Notes under the pieces: model-generated
The model's input: only the letters and a program-made list of their open reading frames with translations
What the model was told of the DNA's origin: nothing
Databases searched by the model: none
Part shown: piece by piece, positions 24,355-32,775 of the stretch
Layout of the letters: each line of letters begins with the position of its first letter
Position numbering within the stretch: position 1 is the stretch's first letter
DNA from: an uncultured Clostridia bacterium
GTDB lineage: Bacteria > Bacillota > Clostridia > Oscillospirales > Ruminococcaceae
Direction: 5' to 3'
Assembly (NCBI GenBank): GCA_947586185.1
Contig: CANPXN010000006.1
Location: 22,383 to 86,382 of the forward strand
Length of the DNA stretch: 64,000 nucleotides
Made by a program: the position numbers and the translations under genes

Positions 24355-25269
24355 ATGGACAAAATTATTGAAATAAAGAACCTTAATAAAAGCTTCGGCG
24401 ATGTTAAAGCAGTTCAGGATCTGAGCTTTTGTGTTAAGGAGGGAGAGCTGTTTGCGTTTCTCGGAATAAATGGTGCAGGAAAAAGCACTACGATCTCCAT
24501 TATGTGCGGACAGCTTGTAAAGGATTTCGGTTCTGTCACAATTGGAGGCGTAAACATTGATGGCGATATAAGCAGTATAAAGCGTGACATAGGCGTTGTG
24601 TTCCAAAATTCTGTTCTTGATAAGGCATTGACTGTCTATGATAATCTTTCAAGCCGTGCTGCTCTTTACGGAATATCAGGCATAGAGTTTAAGGAAAGGC
24701 TTAATGAGCTTGCCGAAATGCTTGACTTTAAGGATCTGCTGAAAAGGACCGTAGGAAAGCTTTCAGGCGGACAGCGCAGGAGGATAGATATTGCAAGAGC
24801 GCTTATACATAAGCCTAAGATACTGATACTTGACGAGCCGACAACAGGTCTTGATCCCCAGACAAGAGGAACGTTATGGGCTGTTATTGATATGCTGCGC
24901 AGAGAAAATCATATGACCGTATTCCTCACAACTCATTATATGGAGGAAGCCGCTGACGCAGATTATGTTGTTATATTAAATAATGGCAAAATCGCCGCTG
25001 AGGGAACTCCTTTGCAGCTTAAAAACAGCTACACCGGGGACTTTATAACCATATATGGCTTGGAAAAGAAGCAGATCGACTCTTTCGGCATGCCTTATGA
25101 AGAGCTGAGAGACGCTTTCCGTATATCAGTTGCAAATACATCCGTAGCCACAAAGCTTATAGTGAAATATCCTGATTTATTTAAGGACTATGAAATATCA
25201 AAGGGAAAAATGGATGATGTTTTTCTTGCGGTAACCGGCAATGAGCTTACAGGAGGGGATGAAAAATGA
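24355..25269 (+). CDS. ABC transporter ATP-binding protein
   Basis: About 304 residues, an ABC-2 type exporter ATPase. Walker A GINGAGKST is near residue 39, Q-loop GVVFQNSVLDKALTVYDNL near 82, signature LSGGQRRR near 133, Walker B ILILDEPTTGLDP near 155, and the switch histidine in FLTTHYMEE near 187. The C-terminal 80 residues resemble DrrA/NatA exporters. ATG at 24355 is preferred because AGGAG lies six bases before it; the ATG at 24349 directly abuts that site. The permease gene overlaps its end by four bases. Substrate unknown. Confidence 0.92.
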   Translation: MDKIIEIKNLNKSFGDVKAVQDLSFCVKEGELFAFLGINGAGKSTTISIMCGQLVKDFGSVTIGGVNIDGDISSIKRDIGVVFQNSVLDKALTVYDNLSSRAALYGISGIEFKERLNELAEMLDFKDLLKRTVGKLSGGQRRRIDIARALIHKPKILILDEPTTGLDPQTRGTLWAVIDMLRRENHMTVFLTTHYMEEAADADYVVILNNGKIAAEGTPLQLKNSYTGDFITIYGLEKKQIDSFGMPYEELRDAFRISVANTSVATKLIVKYPDLFKDYEISKGKMDDVFLAVTGNELTGGDEK

Positions 25270-26159
25270 ATATACTTATGAGTTTAGTAAAACGTAATGT
25301 GAAGCTTTTTTTTAAGGATAAGGCAATGTTTTTTACATCGCTTATTACTCCTGCAATATTGCTTGTATTGTATGTAACTTTCCTTGGAAATGTATACCGT
25401 GACAGCTTTGAACAAAACATAAAGGGATTTTCAGTGCCGGATGAGCTGGTAAACGGCTTTGTAGGCGGACAGCTTCTTTCTTCCCTTCTTGCGGTATGCT
25501 GTGTAACAGTTTCATTTTGCTCTAACATGCTCATGGTTCAGGATAAGGTTACAGGCGCAAGGCGTGACCTTACAATGTCTCCTGTAAAGAAACCTGTTCT
25601 TGCAATGAGCTATTACATAGCAACGTTTCTTGCAACATTCATTATCTGCATAGTTGCGATTGGTTTAGGATTTATATATCTGTCATCAGTTGGCTGGTAT
25701 CTCTCTTTTGCCGATGTTCTTCTGGTACTCCTTGACGTGTTTATTCTTGTAATGTTCGGTACGGCTCTTTCATCTATAGTTAACTTTTTCCTGTGTTCAC
25801 AGGGGCAGCTATCAGCAGTCGGTACGATCGTAAGCTCAGGCTATGGCTTTATAAGCGGTGCATATATGCCTATTTCACAGTTTGGAACAGGACTGCAAAA
25901 GGTTCTTTCATTTTTCCCGGGAACATATGGAACATCACTTGTCAGAAACCATATGATGAAAGGCACATTCAGTGAAATGAAACAGCTTAAATTTCCTTCC
26001 GATGTAGTTGAAGGTATAAAGGATTCTATAGACTGTAACCTGTACTTTTTTGACAGTAAGGTTGAGATTGGCGCTATGTACACAATACTTTGTATCACCG
26101 TTGTAGTGCTGATTATTGCGTATGTTCTTATAAATAAATTTTACAGGAAAAATGCATAA
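25266..26159 (+). CDS. ABC-2 type transporter permease
   Basis: A 297-residue integral membrane protein with about six transmembrane segments: one near residues 22-42, then a group from about 60 to 190, and a last one near 265-290. The sequence resembles ABC-2 permeases of the DrrB/NodJ type. It overlaps the ATPase gene by four bases, so the two form one exporter. A terminator follows. A drug, lipid or peptide could be the cargo; nothing in the sequence decides this. Confidence 0.9.
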   Translation: MNILMSLVKRNVKLFFKDKAMFFTSLITPAILLVLYVTFLGNVYRDSFEQNIKGFSVPDELVNGFVGGQLLSSLLAVCCVTVSFCSNMLMVQDKVTGARRDLTMSPVKKPVLAMSYYIATFLATFIICIVAIGLGFIYLSSVGWYLSFADVLLVLLDVFILVMFGTALSSIVNFFLCSQGQLSAVGTIVSSGYGFISGAYMPISQFGTGLQKVLSFFPGTYGTSLVRNHMMKGTFSEMKQLKFPSDVVEGIKDSIDCNLYFFDSKVEIGAMYTILCITVVVLIIAYVLINKFYRKNA

Positions 26160-26164
26160 TGAAG

Positions 26165-26192
26165 ATCCTCCGGTTTAACCGGGGGATTTTTT
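26165..26192 (+). terminator. rho-independent terminator after the ABC permease
   Basis: ATCCTCCGGTT pairs with AACCGGGGGAT (one wobble) followed by a T-run. Confidence 0.85.
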
Positions 26193-26280
26193 GTTGCCAT
26201 GACTTCAATTGTATCTTCTGTAAGCATAAAACTAATTCGTTCTGAATATGATTTAACAAATATTTAAAGGACGTGTTAGC

Positions 26281-27525
26281 ATGAAAAGAATCTTGCCGTT
26301 TATTATCTCTTTGATGATATTGTTAAACGGCTGCGGTAATGTCAGCGATGAAACAAGTAGTGTACCAGAGGTCACAGCCCTTTGTGAGCAGACTGTTGAA
26401 CAGCTTCATGTATCGGCTGATACCAAGTATTATCCGTTGAATTATAAAGAACAGTCTGCCATATGGTTTGCTGTTATGGGATATGATGATATACTAACCG
26501 GAAAAACTGAAAAGGAATTTACTGATAGTATTGTCAAGCAATTTAACAGTGTAAAGGAAATGGGCATCAATACTGTTTATATGCATGTAAGGGCATATAA
26601 TGACGCATATTACAAATCTGAAATGTTTCCTCCTGGAGCATATTGCTCTTCTGATATTGACTACGATCCCCTTGAAATTATGATCAGGGAGGGGCATAAG
26701 CTGAATTTGTCCGTCCATGCATGGATAAATCCTCTTCGCTGTCAGACGGATAAGCAGATGAAAAAGCTTAGCAACACATATAAAGTTAAGCAATGGTATA
26801 ATGATAAAGATAAAAGGAACAAGTACATTGTGAATATAAAGGACAGGTGGTATCTTAATCCTGCCTATGAAGACGTCAGGGAATACATAGCCGATGGCGT
26901 CAGGGAAATCGTGAGAGGATATGAAGTGGACGGGATACATATTGACGACTATTTTTATCCTACAACGAATAAGGATTTTGACGCACCAGCTTTCAAAGCA
27001 AGCAGCAGCAAGGACTTATCCTCTTGGAGGATTGAAAATATAAATCTGCTTGTAAAGGAAATGTATGATGCCGTTAAAGAGGAAAACAGCAAGGTTCTGT
27101 TTGGTATAAGTCCGCAGGGCAGCATTAATGCGGACTATAAATCTCAGTATGCAGATGTAAAGAAGTGGGCGTCAGAAGAGGGCTACTGCGATTATATTGT
27201 GCCTCAGATTTACTTTGGATTCAGCAATGAGAGCTGCCCCTTCAAAGAAACATTGGGCAAGTGGCAGGAAATAAAAACATGTGAAAGTGTGAAGCTTGTA
27301 GCCGGAATATGCACATATAAAATTGGCAAAGAGGATAAGTGGGCAGGCTCCGGTAAAAACGAATGGAAGGAAGACAGCAGTATTCCTGCCAGACAGGCTG
27401 AGTATGCTCTTGAAAAGAAAATTGACGGCGTAGCAGTTTACAGCTATCAGTCAACCTTTGAGGAGAAATTAAATGCTGAAAGAGAAAGTCTGGGTAATGT
27501 CCTGAGAAAAATAACTGGGGAGTGA
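26281..27525 (+). CDS. lipoprotein with GHL10 (YngK/DUF187-like) glycosidase-type domain
   Basis: A 414-residue lipoprotein. The signal ends in a lipobox LLNGC at about residues 15-19. From residue 55 it matches the GHL10 family of putative glycoside hydrolases (DUF187, YngK): AIWFAVMGYDDILTGKTEKE, FNSVKEMGINTVYMHVRAYND, SVHAWINPLRCQT, the region YEVDGIHIDDYFYPTTNKDFD (candidate acidic residues around 215-225), and DYIVPQIYFGF near 300. These TIM-barrel proteins are thought to act on peptidoglycan or glycans at the cell surface; the substrate is unproven. The TIGR04086 gene overlaps its stop by four bases. Confidence 0.85.
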   Translation: MKRILPFIISLMILLNGCGNVSDETSSVPEVTALCEQTVEQLHVSADTKYYPLNYKEQSAIWFAVMGYDDILTGKTEKEFTDSIVKQFNSVKEMGINTVYMHVRAYNDAYYKSEMFPPGAYCSSDIDYDPLEIMIREGHKLNLSVHAWINPLRCQTDKQMKKLSNTYKVKQWYNDKDKRNKYIVNIKDRWYLNPAYEDVREYIADGVREIVRGYEVDGIHIDDYFYPTTNKDFDAPAFKASSSKDLSSWRIENINLLVKEMYDAVKEENSKVLFGISPQGSINADYKSQYADVKKWASEEGYCDYIVPQIYFGFSNESCPFKETLGKWQEIKTCESVKLVAGICTYKIGKEDKWAGSGKNEWKEDSSIPARQAEYALEKKIDGVAVYSYQSTFEEKLNAERESLGNVLRKITGE

Positions 27526-27938
27526 TGCCATTGCATAGGTCAAAGCTTATATATATAAAGAAGAAAAAATGGTATGTTCCGGCAGTTTCAATTATAAGCA
27601 GTCTTGCTGTTATCGGAGCGCTGCTGGCGTTGTTTTCATTTTTAATGACCAAGATAGATTTTTCAAACTCTGCTGTAGCTATAATGGGAATGATCTCAAT
27701 ATGTGCTGGAGGATTTTCAGCAGGATTCATCACGGGAAAGAATAAAAGACGGGGTGGAATAAAGAATGGCGTAAAATATGGCATAATTATATATGTGATA
27801 TTGTTGTTTTTCGGAACTATTATAATGAAAAGGCTTTTGGGTCTGAGTATGCTGGGCAAGCTCATCGTTATCTGTATTTGCAGTGCGATAGGGGGAATAT
27901 GCGGAGTTAATACAAAAATACGAAAACCTCCGGTTTAA
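27522..27938 (+). CDS. TIGR04086 family membrane protein
   Basis: A 138-residue protein with four transmembrane segments (about 20-44, 50-72, 84-102 and 108-128) and basic loops (KKKKW, GKNKRRGG). The GFSAGFITGKNKRRGG block matches TIGR04086, a Clostridial family of unknown function that often lies near the SCIFF precursor, as here. Its start overlaps the preceding lipoprotein gene by four bases. Involvement in SCIFF biology is an inference from this recurring proximity. Confidence 0.75.
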   Translation: MMPLHRSKLIYIKKKKWYVPAVSIISSLAVIGALLALFSFLMTKIDFSNSAVAIMGMISICAGGFSAGFITGKNKRRGGIKNGVKYGIIIYVILLFFGTIIMKRLLGLSMLGKLIVICICSAIGGICGVNTKIRKPPV

Positions 27939-28035
27939 AATACTGATTTTATGAAGAATCTTTAGTTAAAATATGCTATTCAGGTGGATTTGAAATGATA
28001 ATGTTTATTTATTGTGAAAAAAATTATAAAATGTC

Positions 28036-28064
28036 TTGAAATGTAAACCAAAGTGTGCTATAAT
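28036..28064 (+). promoter_or_regulatory. promoter of the SCIFF precursor gene
   Basis: TTGAAA at 28036-28041, 17-base spacer, TATAAT at 28059-28064; 37 bases before the ATG. Confidence 0.75.
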
Positions 28065-28101
28065 AGTAATGTTCTAATAAATAGTATTGTTGGAGGTTTT
28101 T

Positions 28102-28239
28102 ATGAAACATATTAAAACTATAAACAAAGCTAATCTTAAGGAATCCGCTAAAAAAGGCGGATGCGGAAAATGTCAGGCTTCATGTCAGTCTGCATGCAAG
28201 ACATCATGCACAGTAGCAAACCAGAAGTGCGAGAGATAA
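28102..28239 (+). CDS. scfA: SCIFF ranthipeptide precursor (six cysteines in forty-five residues)
   Basis: A 45-residue peptide with exactly six cysteines at positions 21, 24, 28, 32, 36 and 43, preceded by the leader MKHIKTINKANLKESAKKGG. This is the SCIFF pattern, a near-universal RiPP precursor of Clostridia whose cysteines are linked by thioethers to nearby residues by a radical SAM enzyme. Strong TGGAGG RBS before ATG at 28102. A hairpin sits between it and the maturase gene and probably lets most transcripts end after the precursor, giving precursor excess over enzyme. The mature peptide's role is unsettled; signalling functions have been proposed in some Clostridia. Confidence 0.95.
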   Translation: MKHIKTINKANLKESAKKGGCGKCQASCQSACKTSCTVANQKCER

Positions 28240-28253
28240 TTTAATTGGTTTGA

Positions 28254-28289
28254 TTAAAAGGGACATATATTGTGTCCCTTTTAAATTTT
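28254..28289 (+). terminator. hairpin between scfA and scfB (attenuator)
   Basis: Perfect 12-bp arms 28254-28265 and 28273-28284, then ATTTTT. Partial read-through would set the precursor-to-maturase ratio. Confidence 0.75.
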
Positions 28290-28306
28290 TATGAGGTGGA
28301 TAGAAA

Positions 28307-29680
28307 ATGATACATAAATATAAATTAAACGGATATAACATCGTTTTGGATGTAAATAGCGGTGGAGTGCATGTTGTTGATGACATTACTTATGATCTGC
28401 TTGATAATGTGGAGCCTCCTTTTGAAAAAGAATGTCCTGAAAAGGTTGTTGAAAAGCTCTCACGCTTTTATCCTGTTGAGGATATAAACTCCTGTTATTC
28501 TGAGATTGTGGAGCTCTATAATGACAAAATTCTTTTCTCCGAGGATGATTATGAGAAGTATGCCAAGTATTCGGTAATTTCTCCGGTTAAGGCTATGTGT
28601 CTTAATATTGCTCATGACTGTAACCTTAGATGCAGATACTGCTTTGCTGAAACAGGTGATTTCGGCGGAGGAAGAAAGCTTATGAGCTTTGATACAGGTA
28701 AAAAGGCGATTGATTTTCTTCTTGAAAATTCAGGGGATAGGGAAAATCTCGAGCTTGACTTTTTCGGCGGAGAACCGCTTATGAACTTTGATGTTGTGAA
28801 GCAGATCGTTGAGTATGCAAGAAGCCGTGAAGCTGAATATGGCAAGAGATTCAGATTCACTATAACTACAAACGGAGTATTGCTTGACGATGATAAGATT
28901 GATTTTATAAACAAGGAAATGTCAAATGTTGTACTTTCTGTTGACGGAAGAAAAAGTGTAAACGACAGTATGAGAAAGCGTGTTGACGGAACAGGCTGCT
29001 ATGACACGATTATTCCTAAGTTTAAAAAGCTTGTTGAAAAGCGCGGGGACAAGGAATATTATGTAAGGGGTACATTTACAAAGTATAATCTTGACTTTTC
29101 AGAGGATGTGTTCAGTCTTTATAATGAGGGCTTTGATCAGATATCAGTAGAGCCGGTGGTATGTGCTTCTGATCTTGATTATGCTATTACAGAAAAGGAG
29201 CTTTCCGAGGTTTTCAAGGAGTATGAAAAGCTGTCCGCAAGAATCCTTGAAAATGAGAATAGTGGAAAAAAATTCAATTTCTTCCACTTTATGCTTGATC
29301 TTGACCAGGGTCCATGTGCAATAAAGCGCCTTAGAGGCTGTGGCTGCGGAAACGACTATGTTGCAGTTACTCCTGACGGCGATATTTTCCCGTGCCATCA
29401 GTTTGTAGGTGTTGACGAGTATAAAATGGGTAACCTCAACGATGGAACTTTCAATACGGATATAAAAAAGGAATTTGCAGCAGCTCATGTTTATTCAAAA
29501 CCTGAATGCAAGCAGTGCTGGGCTAAGTTTTATTGCAGCGGCGGATGCAATGCGAACAACTATGTTTATTCCGGTGATATCCATAATGCTCATAAGTTTA
29601 CATGCCAGCTTGAAAAGAAGCGTCTTGAATGTGCTATAATGCTAAAGGCTGTAAGGCTTGACAGAGAAGGTAAGCTATAA
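28307..29680 (+). CDS. scfB: SCIFF radical SAM peptide maturase
   Basis: A 457-residue radical SAM/SPASM enzyme. The N-terminal 95 residues form a precursor-recognition (RRE-like) domain (IVLDVNSGGVHVVDDITYDLL). The CX3CX2C cluster motif CNLRCRYC is at residues 105-112, followed by the GGEPLMNF (GGE) motif near 150. Auxiliary Fe-S ligands lie in the SPASM region: CAIKRLRGCGCG, FPCHQFVG, and CKQCWAKFYCSGGCNANNY near the end. It installs thioether bonds in ScfA, using S-adenosylmethionine. It is located directly after the precursor. Confidence 0.95.
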   Translation: MIHKYKLNGYNIVLDVNSGGVHVVDDITYDLLDNVEPPFEKECPEKVVEKLSRFYPVEDINSCYSEIVELYNDKILFSEDDYEKYAKYSVISPVKAMCLNIAHDCNLRCRYCFAETGDFGGGRKLMSFDTGKKAIDFLLENSGDRENLELDFFGGEPLMNFDVVKQIVEYARSREAEYGKRFRFTITTNGVLLDDDKIDFINKEMSNVVLSVDGRKSVNDSMRKRVDGTGCYDTIIPKFKKLVEKRGDKEYYVRGTFTKYNLDFSEDVFSLYNEGFDQISVEPVVCASDLDYAITEKELSEVFKEYEKLSARILENENSGKKFNFFHFMLDLDQGPCAIKRLRGCGCGNDYVAVTPDGDIFPCHQFVGVDEYKMGNLNDGTFNTDIKKEFAAAHVYSKPECKQCWAKFYCSGGCNANNYVYSGDIHNAHKFTCQLEKKRLECAIMLKAVRLDREGKL

Positions 29681-29686
29681 ATAAAA

Positions 29687-29717
29687 AATTAAAGACCGGA
29701 TTAACCGGTCTTTAATT
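29687..29717. terminator. bidirectional terminator between scfB and mscL
   Basis: Perfect 13-bp inverted repeat (AATTAAAGACCGG and its complement), loop ATTAA, with A- and T-rich flanks on both sides; serves the two converging genes. Confidence 0.9.
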
Positions 29718-30167
29718 TTACTTATTGGAATTTTCCTTTAAAAGATCACGAATTTCAGTGAGCAGAAGTTCTTCATTTGACGGCTTTGGATCAGCCTTTG
29801 GCAGTTCTTCCTTTTTGTGGAAGGAGTTTATAACCTTGACGATTATAAACACACAAAGCGCTGTCAGCAGGAATGTAATAGTTGCCTGGAGAAATCCTCC
29901 AAAGTTTATGTAAGGCTTGTTGCCCCAAGGTATCGTTACCCCAAGGTTTGAGAAGTTAACTCCTGCAAGAATCATACCGATAATCGGCATGAGAATATCG
30001 TCGACAAGGGAGTTAACAATAGCGGTAAAAGCTCCGCCGACGATTACACCGACAGCCATGTCAAGGACATTTCCTCTTGAAATGAACTGCTTAAATTCAG
30101 AAATTATTCCTGCTTTTTCCTTTAGCTTTCCTTTAATGTCTGACATATTTGGTTTATTCTTTTCCAT
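29718..30167 (-). CDS. mscL: large-conductance mechanosensitive channel
   Basis: A 149-residue channel that opens under membrane tension to release solutes in hypo-osmotic shock. After a Lys-rich cytoplasmic N terminus comes the MscL signature FKQFISRGNVLDMAVGVIVG (residues 25-44) leading into TM1; TM2 is around residues 92-116; a polar C-terminal helix (ELPKADPKPSNEELLLTEIRD) closes the protein. The start at 30167 has AGGAGG upstream on the minus strand. Single-gene unit facing scfB. Confidence 0.95.
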   Translation of the reverse strand: MEKNKPNMSDIKGKLKEKAGIISEFKQFISRGNVLDMAVGVIVGGAFTAIVNSLVDDILMPIIGMILAGVNFSNLGVTIPWGNKPYINFGGFLQATITFLLTALCVFIIVKVINSFHKKEELPKADPKPSNEELLLTEIRDLLKENSNK

Positions 30168-30199
30168 GTCTACCTCCTGTGAAAAATGTCGATATTTAT

Positions 30200-30228
30200 A
30201 TTATATCATAGAAAGAGGTCATATTCAA
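30200..30228 (-). promoter_or_regulatory. promoter of mscL
   Basis: On the minus strand TTGAAT (30223-30228), 17-base spacer, TATAAT (30200-30205). Confidence 0.65.
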
Positions 30229-30296
30229 TGTTCATTTAGACAAAATAGAAAAGTGATGTTTATATAATTTGCACAATCTGCATAAAGGAGCTTAAA

Positions 30297-30614
30297 ATGA
30301 AGAATAAAAGCACATTTGAAAAAATATATGATGTTGTAAAAAAGATACCAAAGGGTAAGGTTGCATCTTATGGTCAGGTAGCTTTTCTTGCCGGAAATAG
30401 TCGCTGGGCAAGGGTTGTAGGCTATGCACTTCACCGCAATCCTGACCCCGGGAATATCCCATGCCATAGGGTTGTTACGAAGGACGGCAGGGTATCTTCC
30501 GCCTTTGCATTCGGCGGAGAAAATGAGCAGATAAGGCTGCTTGAAGGGGAGGGAGTAAGGTTTTCTGACGGACATGTCATAATGGAGGAGTATCAGTGGA
30601 GTTGCGATATTTAA
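30297..30614 (+). CDS. MGMT-fold single-domain protein (alkyltransferase-like, with the active Cys)
   Basis: A 105-residue protein equal to the C-terminal DNA-binding domain of O6-alkylguanine-DNA alkyltransferase (FEKIYDVVKKIPKGKVASYGQVA, helix-turn-helix near 20-40; NPDPGNIPCHRVV near 55-67). The alkyl-acceptor Cys in PCHRV is retained, while Atl proteins of this size usually have Trp or Ala there, so it may be a minimal active transferase. There is no N-terminal methyltransferase domain. The last codons run into the palindromic repeat at 30611. Confidence 0.87.
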   Translation: MKNKSTFEKIYDVVKKIPKGKVASYGQVAFLAGNSRWARVVGYALHRNPDPGNIPCHRVVTKDGRVSSAFAFGGENEQIRLLEGEGVRFSDGHVIMEEYQWSCDI

Positions 30615-30651
30615 GGCAATACTGCACTATCTTCATTTGGTGATGCCTTAA
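30611..30651. repeat. 41-nt palindromic dispersed repeat, copy 2
   Basis: Ends TTAAGGCA/TGCCTTAA as in the 15280 copy, same 41-base length. It provides the TAA stop of the MGMT-fold gene (30612-30614), so it is either an old insertion or a shared terminator design. The central part matches copy 1 only in places. Confidence 0.65.
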
Positions 30652-30653
30652 CA

Positions 30654-30682
30654 AAAAGACGCCCCAATGGAGCGCCTTTTTT
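30654..30682. terminator. terminator between converging genes
   Basis: A-rich arm GACGCCCC pairs with GGAGCGCC and a T6 run follows; on the minus strand a T-run also follows, so it can serve the GH5 gene. Confidence 0.75.
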
Positions 30683-30689
30683 ACTTAAA

Positions 30690-32627
30690 TTAATTGTAAA
30701 TTGTACCCTGATATGTTTTGAGAGCCACATCCTGACCTGTCAGGAACTTTGCAAGAGTAACAATATCAGTGATTGTTAAACGTCCGTCGCCGTCTACATC
30801 TTCAACACAAGCGTGCGGAGGAATACCTGACGGACCGGAAGCATCAACATTGATATACATTCTCTTCATAAGAATAAGGTCATATATATTGATAATTTTG
30901 TTTCCGTCCATATCTCCGGCGATGATCTCAACCGGCTGTTCTGTTGATTCTTCCGTAGATGGTTCTGTTGACTCCGTTGGATTTTCTGAGCCGACAGGAA
31001 CTGCATAAAGTCCGTAAATAGTTGCATCTCCTGAGTGTGCGCTTACAAAGAGATTGTTTACCTTGTCAAGAGAATCGTTGTTTGCATTAAGCACATTTAT
31101 AATGTCATCATAGGTGTAAAACAATACATTGCGCTTATTATTTGCGTTATCGGAAAGTACATAGTACCAACCGCCTGCTCCTGTGCTTGTCTGTAAAACG
31201 AGCGCAGGGTCGATTGATGCGTCATATACCATTGCGAAAACGTAATTTTTATTCATGTATTTCTGGAAGTTCTGAACTCCGTCAGGCGTCCATGCCGTAA
31301 GAGTGTTGCCGTCTTTATAATAGTAAAGCTGTTCCCAGTCGTCGCCGATCTTTATATTATCCCATGAGAATGGCGGAGCAACATATTCCTTGTAATCAGG
31401 GAGTTCATAATTTGTAACGCCAACAGTATCCATCATAGCGGCAATTACAGGCTTTGAGTTAGGATACCAAGTGCTTGTAAGTCTGTAAAGATAGCCGTGA
31501 GCTTCACCATTATCTTTAGTGCCGTCTGCAACAACGTTGTTGTCCCAGAGTACGCAAGGAATACCAGCTTCCTTAGCCATTGAGAGATAATCCTTAGCCC
31601 AGTTTATACGGGAATCAGTGTTGTTGAAGTCAGATGCACTAAATTCACCTAAAATAATAGGAACATTCTTTTCGTTCATAATGCTTTTGAAGCTGTTGAA
31701 CATTGTCTGAAGCTCTGACTTATAATCGGCGCCGTAGCCGCTCTTACCTGGATATGTGTGATTTGCGTAGTTATCAGTAGCCATACAGAAGAAGTATGGG
31801 TTGTATGCGTGAACTGAAAGTGCAACGTTGCCAGAGCCGCTTGGAACGTCGATAGCTCTGATTGTAACAGCGCTGTTGCCTGCATGATAGCCAGGGAGCA
31901 TAAGAAGACGTTCTTTATTATTTGCAGAACCCTGACCCCTTACTACGTCGATAAACACTTTGTTGAGCTTATTAATGTAGTTCCAGGAATTATTGTCGCC
32001 GTCACCCCATTCAGAGTTGCTTGGATTGCCAGTTTCACGAGGTTCGTTCATGCCCTCGAAAATAAGATGCTGGTCATAGTCCTTGAACTCTTCGGAAAGG
32101 CGTGTCCATATGTCTGTGAGCTTTGCTGATGCATCATTGTAGGTAGCGTCTGTAAACTGTGAAACGTTGATAAAATCTTCATGGTGCATGTTTAGGATTA
32201 TGAACATATCTCTTTCATACGCATAATCAACTATTTTTTTTACATATGCCATCCATGTGTCATTAATCTTGTATTCGCCGTTTTCCTGATAAAGATGCTG
32301 ATACCAGGTTACAGGGATTCTTATTGTGTTGAATCCCGCTTTGTTTACAGCGTCAATCTGATCTTCAGTAGGCTCAGGATTTCCCCAAGCTGTTGCGAAT
32401 TTTTGAGGTGAAGAATTGATGCTCAAGGCAGTGCTTGTGCTGTCGAGCGAGTTTCCGAGATTCCATCCTATTTTCATCTGGGATGTGATCTGAGTAGCAG
32501 TAAGCCCTGAAAGCCCTGCCGCATCGGCTTCATTCTGTACGCTAATCGGAGAAATCCCGAACGCCATACAGCTGACAGCGCATGCCGCAGATGTAATGAG
32601 CGTAACAATTTTCTTTTTAATATTCAT
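30690..32627 (-). CDS. GH5 endoglucanase with C-terminal dockerin
   Basis: A 645-residue secreted enzyme cleaving beta-1,4-glucans. Signal peptide 1-37 (VSCMAFGISPISVQNEADA); GH5 domain about 40-410, resembling subfamily GH5_4, with MKIGWNLGNSLDS, the acid/base Glu in FEGMNEPRETG (about 195) and the nucleophile Glu in ILGEFSASD (about 328). A second module of about 130 residues (430-550), possibly carbohydrate-binding, is not identified. After a Thr/Glu/Ser/Pro linker, a type I dockerin (about 570-635) has two Ca-binding repeats, DMDGNKIINIYD and DVDGDGRLTITD, each followed by a helix. The dockerin implies assembly on a cohesin scaffold; no cohesin gene is in the window. Confidence 0.93.
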   Translation of the reverse strand: MNIKKKIVTLITSAACAVSCMAFGISPISVQNEADAAGLSGLTATQITSQMKIGWNLGNSLDSTSTALSINSSPQKFATAWGNPEPTEDQIDAVNKAGFNTIRIPVTWYQHLYQENGEYKINDTWMAYVKKIVDYAYERDMFIILNMHHEDFINVSQFTDATYNDASAKLTDIWTRLSEEFKDYDQHLIFEGMNEPRETGNPSNSEWGDGDNNSWNYINKLNKVFIDVVRGQGSANNKERLLMLPGYHAGNSAVTIRAIDVPSGSGNVALSVHAYNPYFFCMATDNYANHTYPGKSGYGADYKSELQTMFNSFKSIMNEKNVPIILGEFSASDFNNTDSRINWAKDYLSMAKEAGIPCVLWDNNVVADGTKDNGEAHGYLYRLTSTWYPNSKPVIAAMMDTVGVTNYELPDYKEYVAPPFSWDNIKIGDDWEQLYYYKDGNTLTAWTPDGVQNFQKYMNKNYVFAMVYDASIDPALVLQTSTGAGGWYYVLSDNANNKRNVLFYTYDDIINVLNANNDSLDKVNNLFVSAHSGDATIYGLYAVPVGSENPTESTEPSTEESTEQPVEIIAGDMDGNKIINIYDLILMKRMYINVDASGPSGIPPHACVEDVDGDGRLTITDIVTLAKFLTGQDVALKTYQGTIYN

Positions 32628-32669
32628 GTAGTGCCCTCCTCATTAAAGTTACGATTTTCGTATATTGAT

Positions 32670-32698
32670 ATTATACAATTATTATACAAATTTGTCAA
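32670..32698 (-). promoter_or_regulatory. consensus promoter of the GH5 gene
   Basis: On the minus strand TTGACA (32693-32698), 17-base spacer, TATAAT (32670-32675); the spacer itself contains a second TATAAT. Both elements match the consensus exactly. Confidence 0.8.
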
Positions 32699-32775
32699 GT
32701 TTTTTCTGCTATACGGTGTATATAAAAATGAAATTGCCAAAAACATATTACAAGGGATATTGTCAACTCATAATT

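Noticed and set aside
24355..26159. ABC pair as a dedicated SCIFF exporter
   Set aside because: It is separated from scfA by a terminator and two genes and lacks a C39 peptidase domain; the link would be mere proximity.
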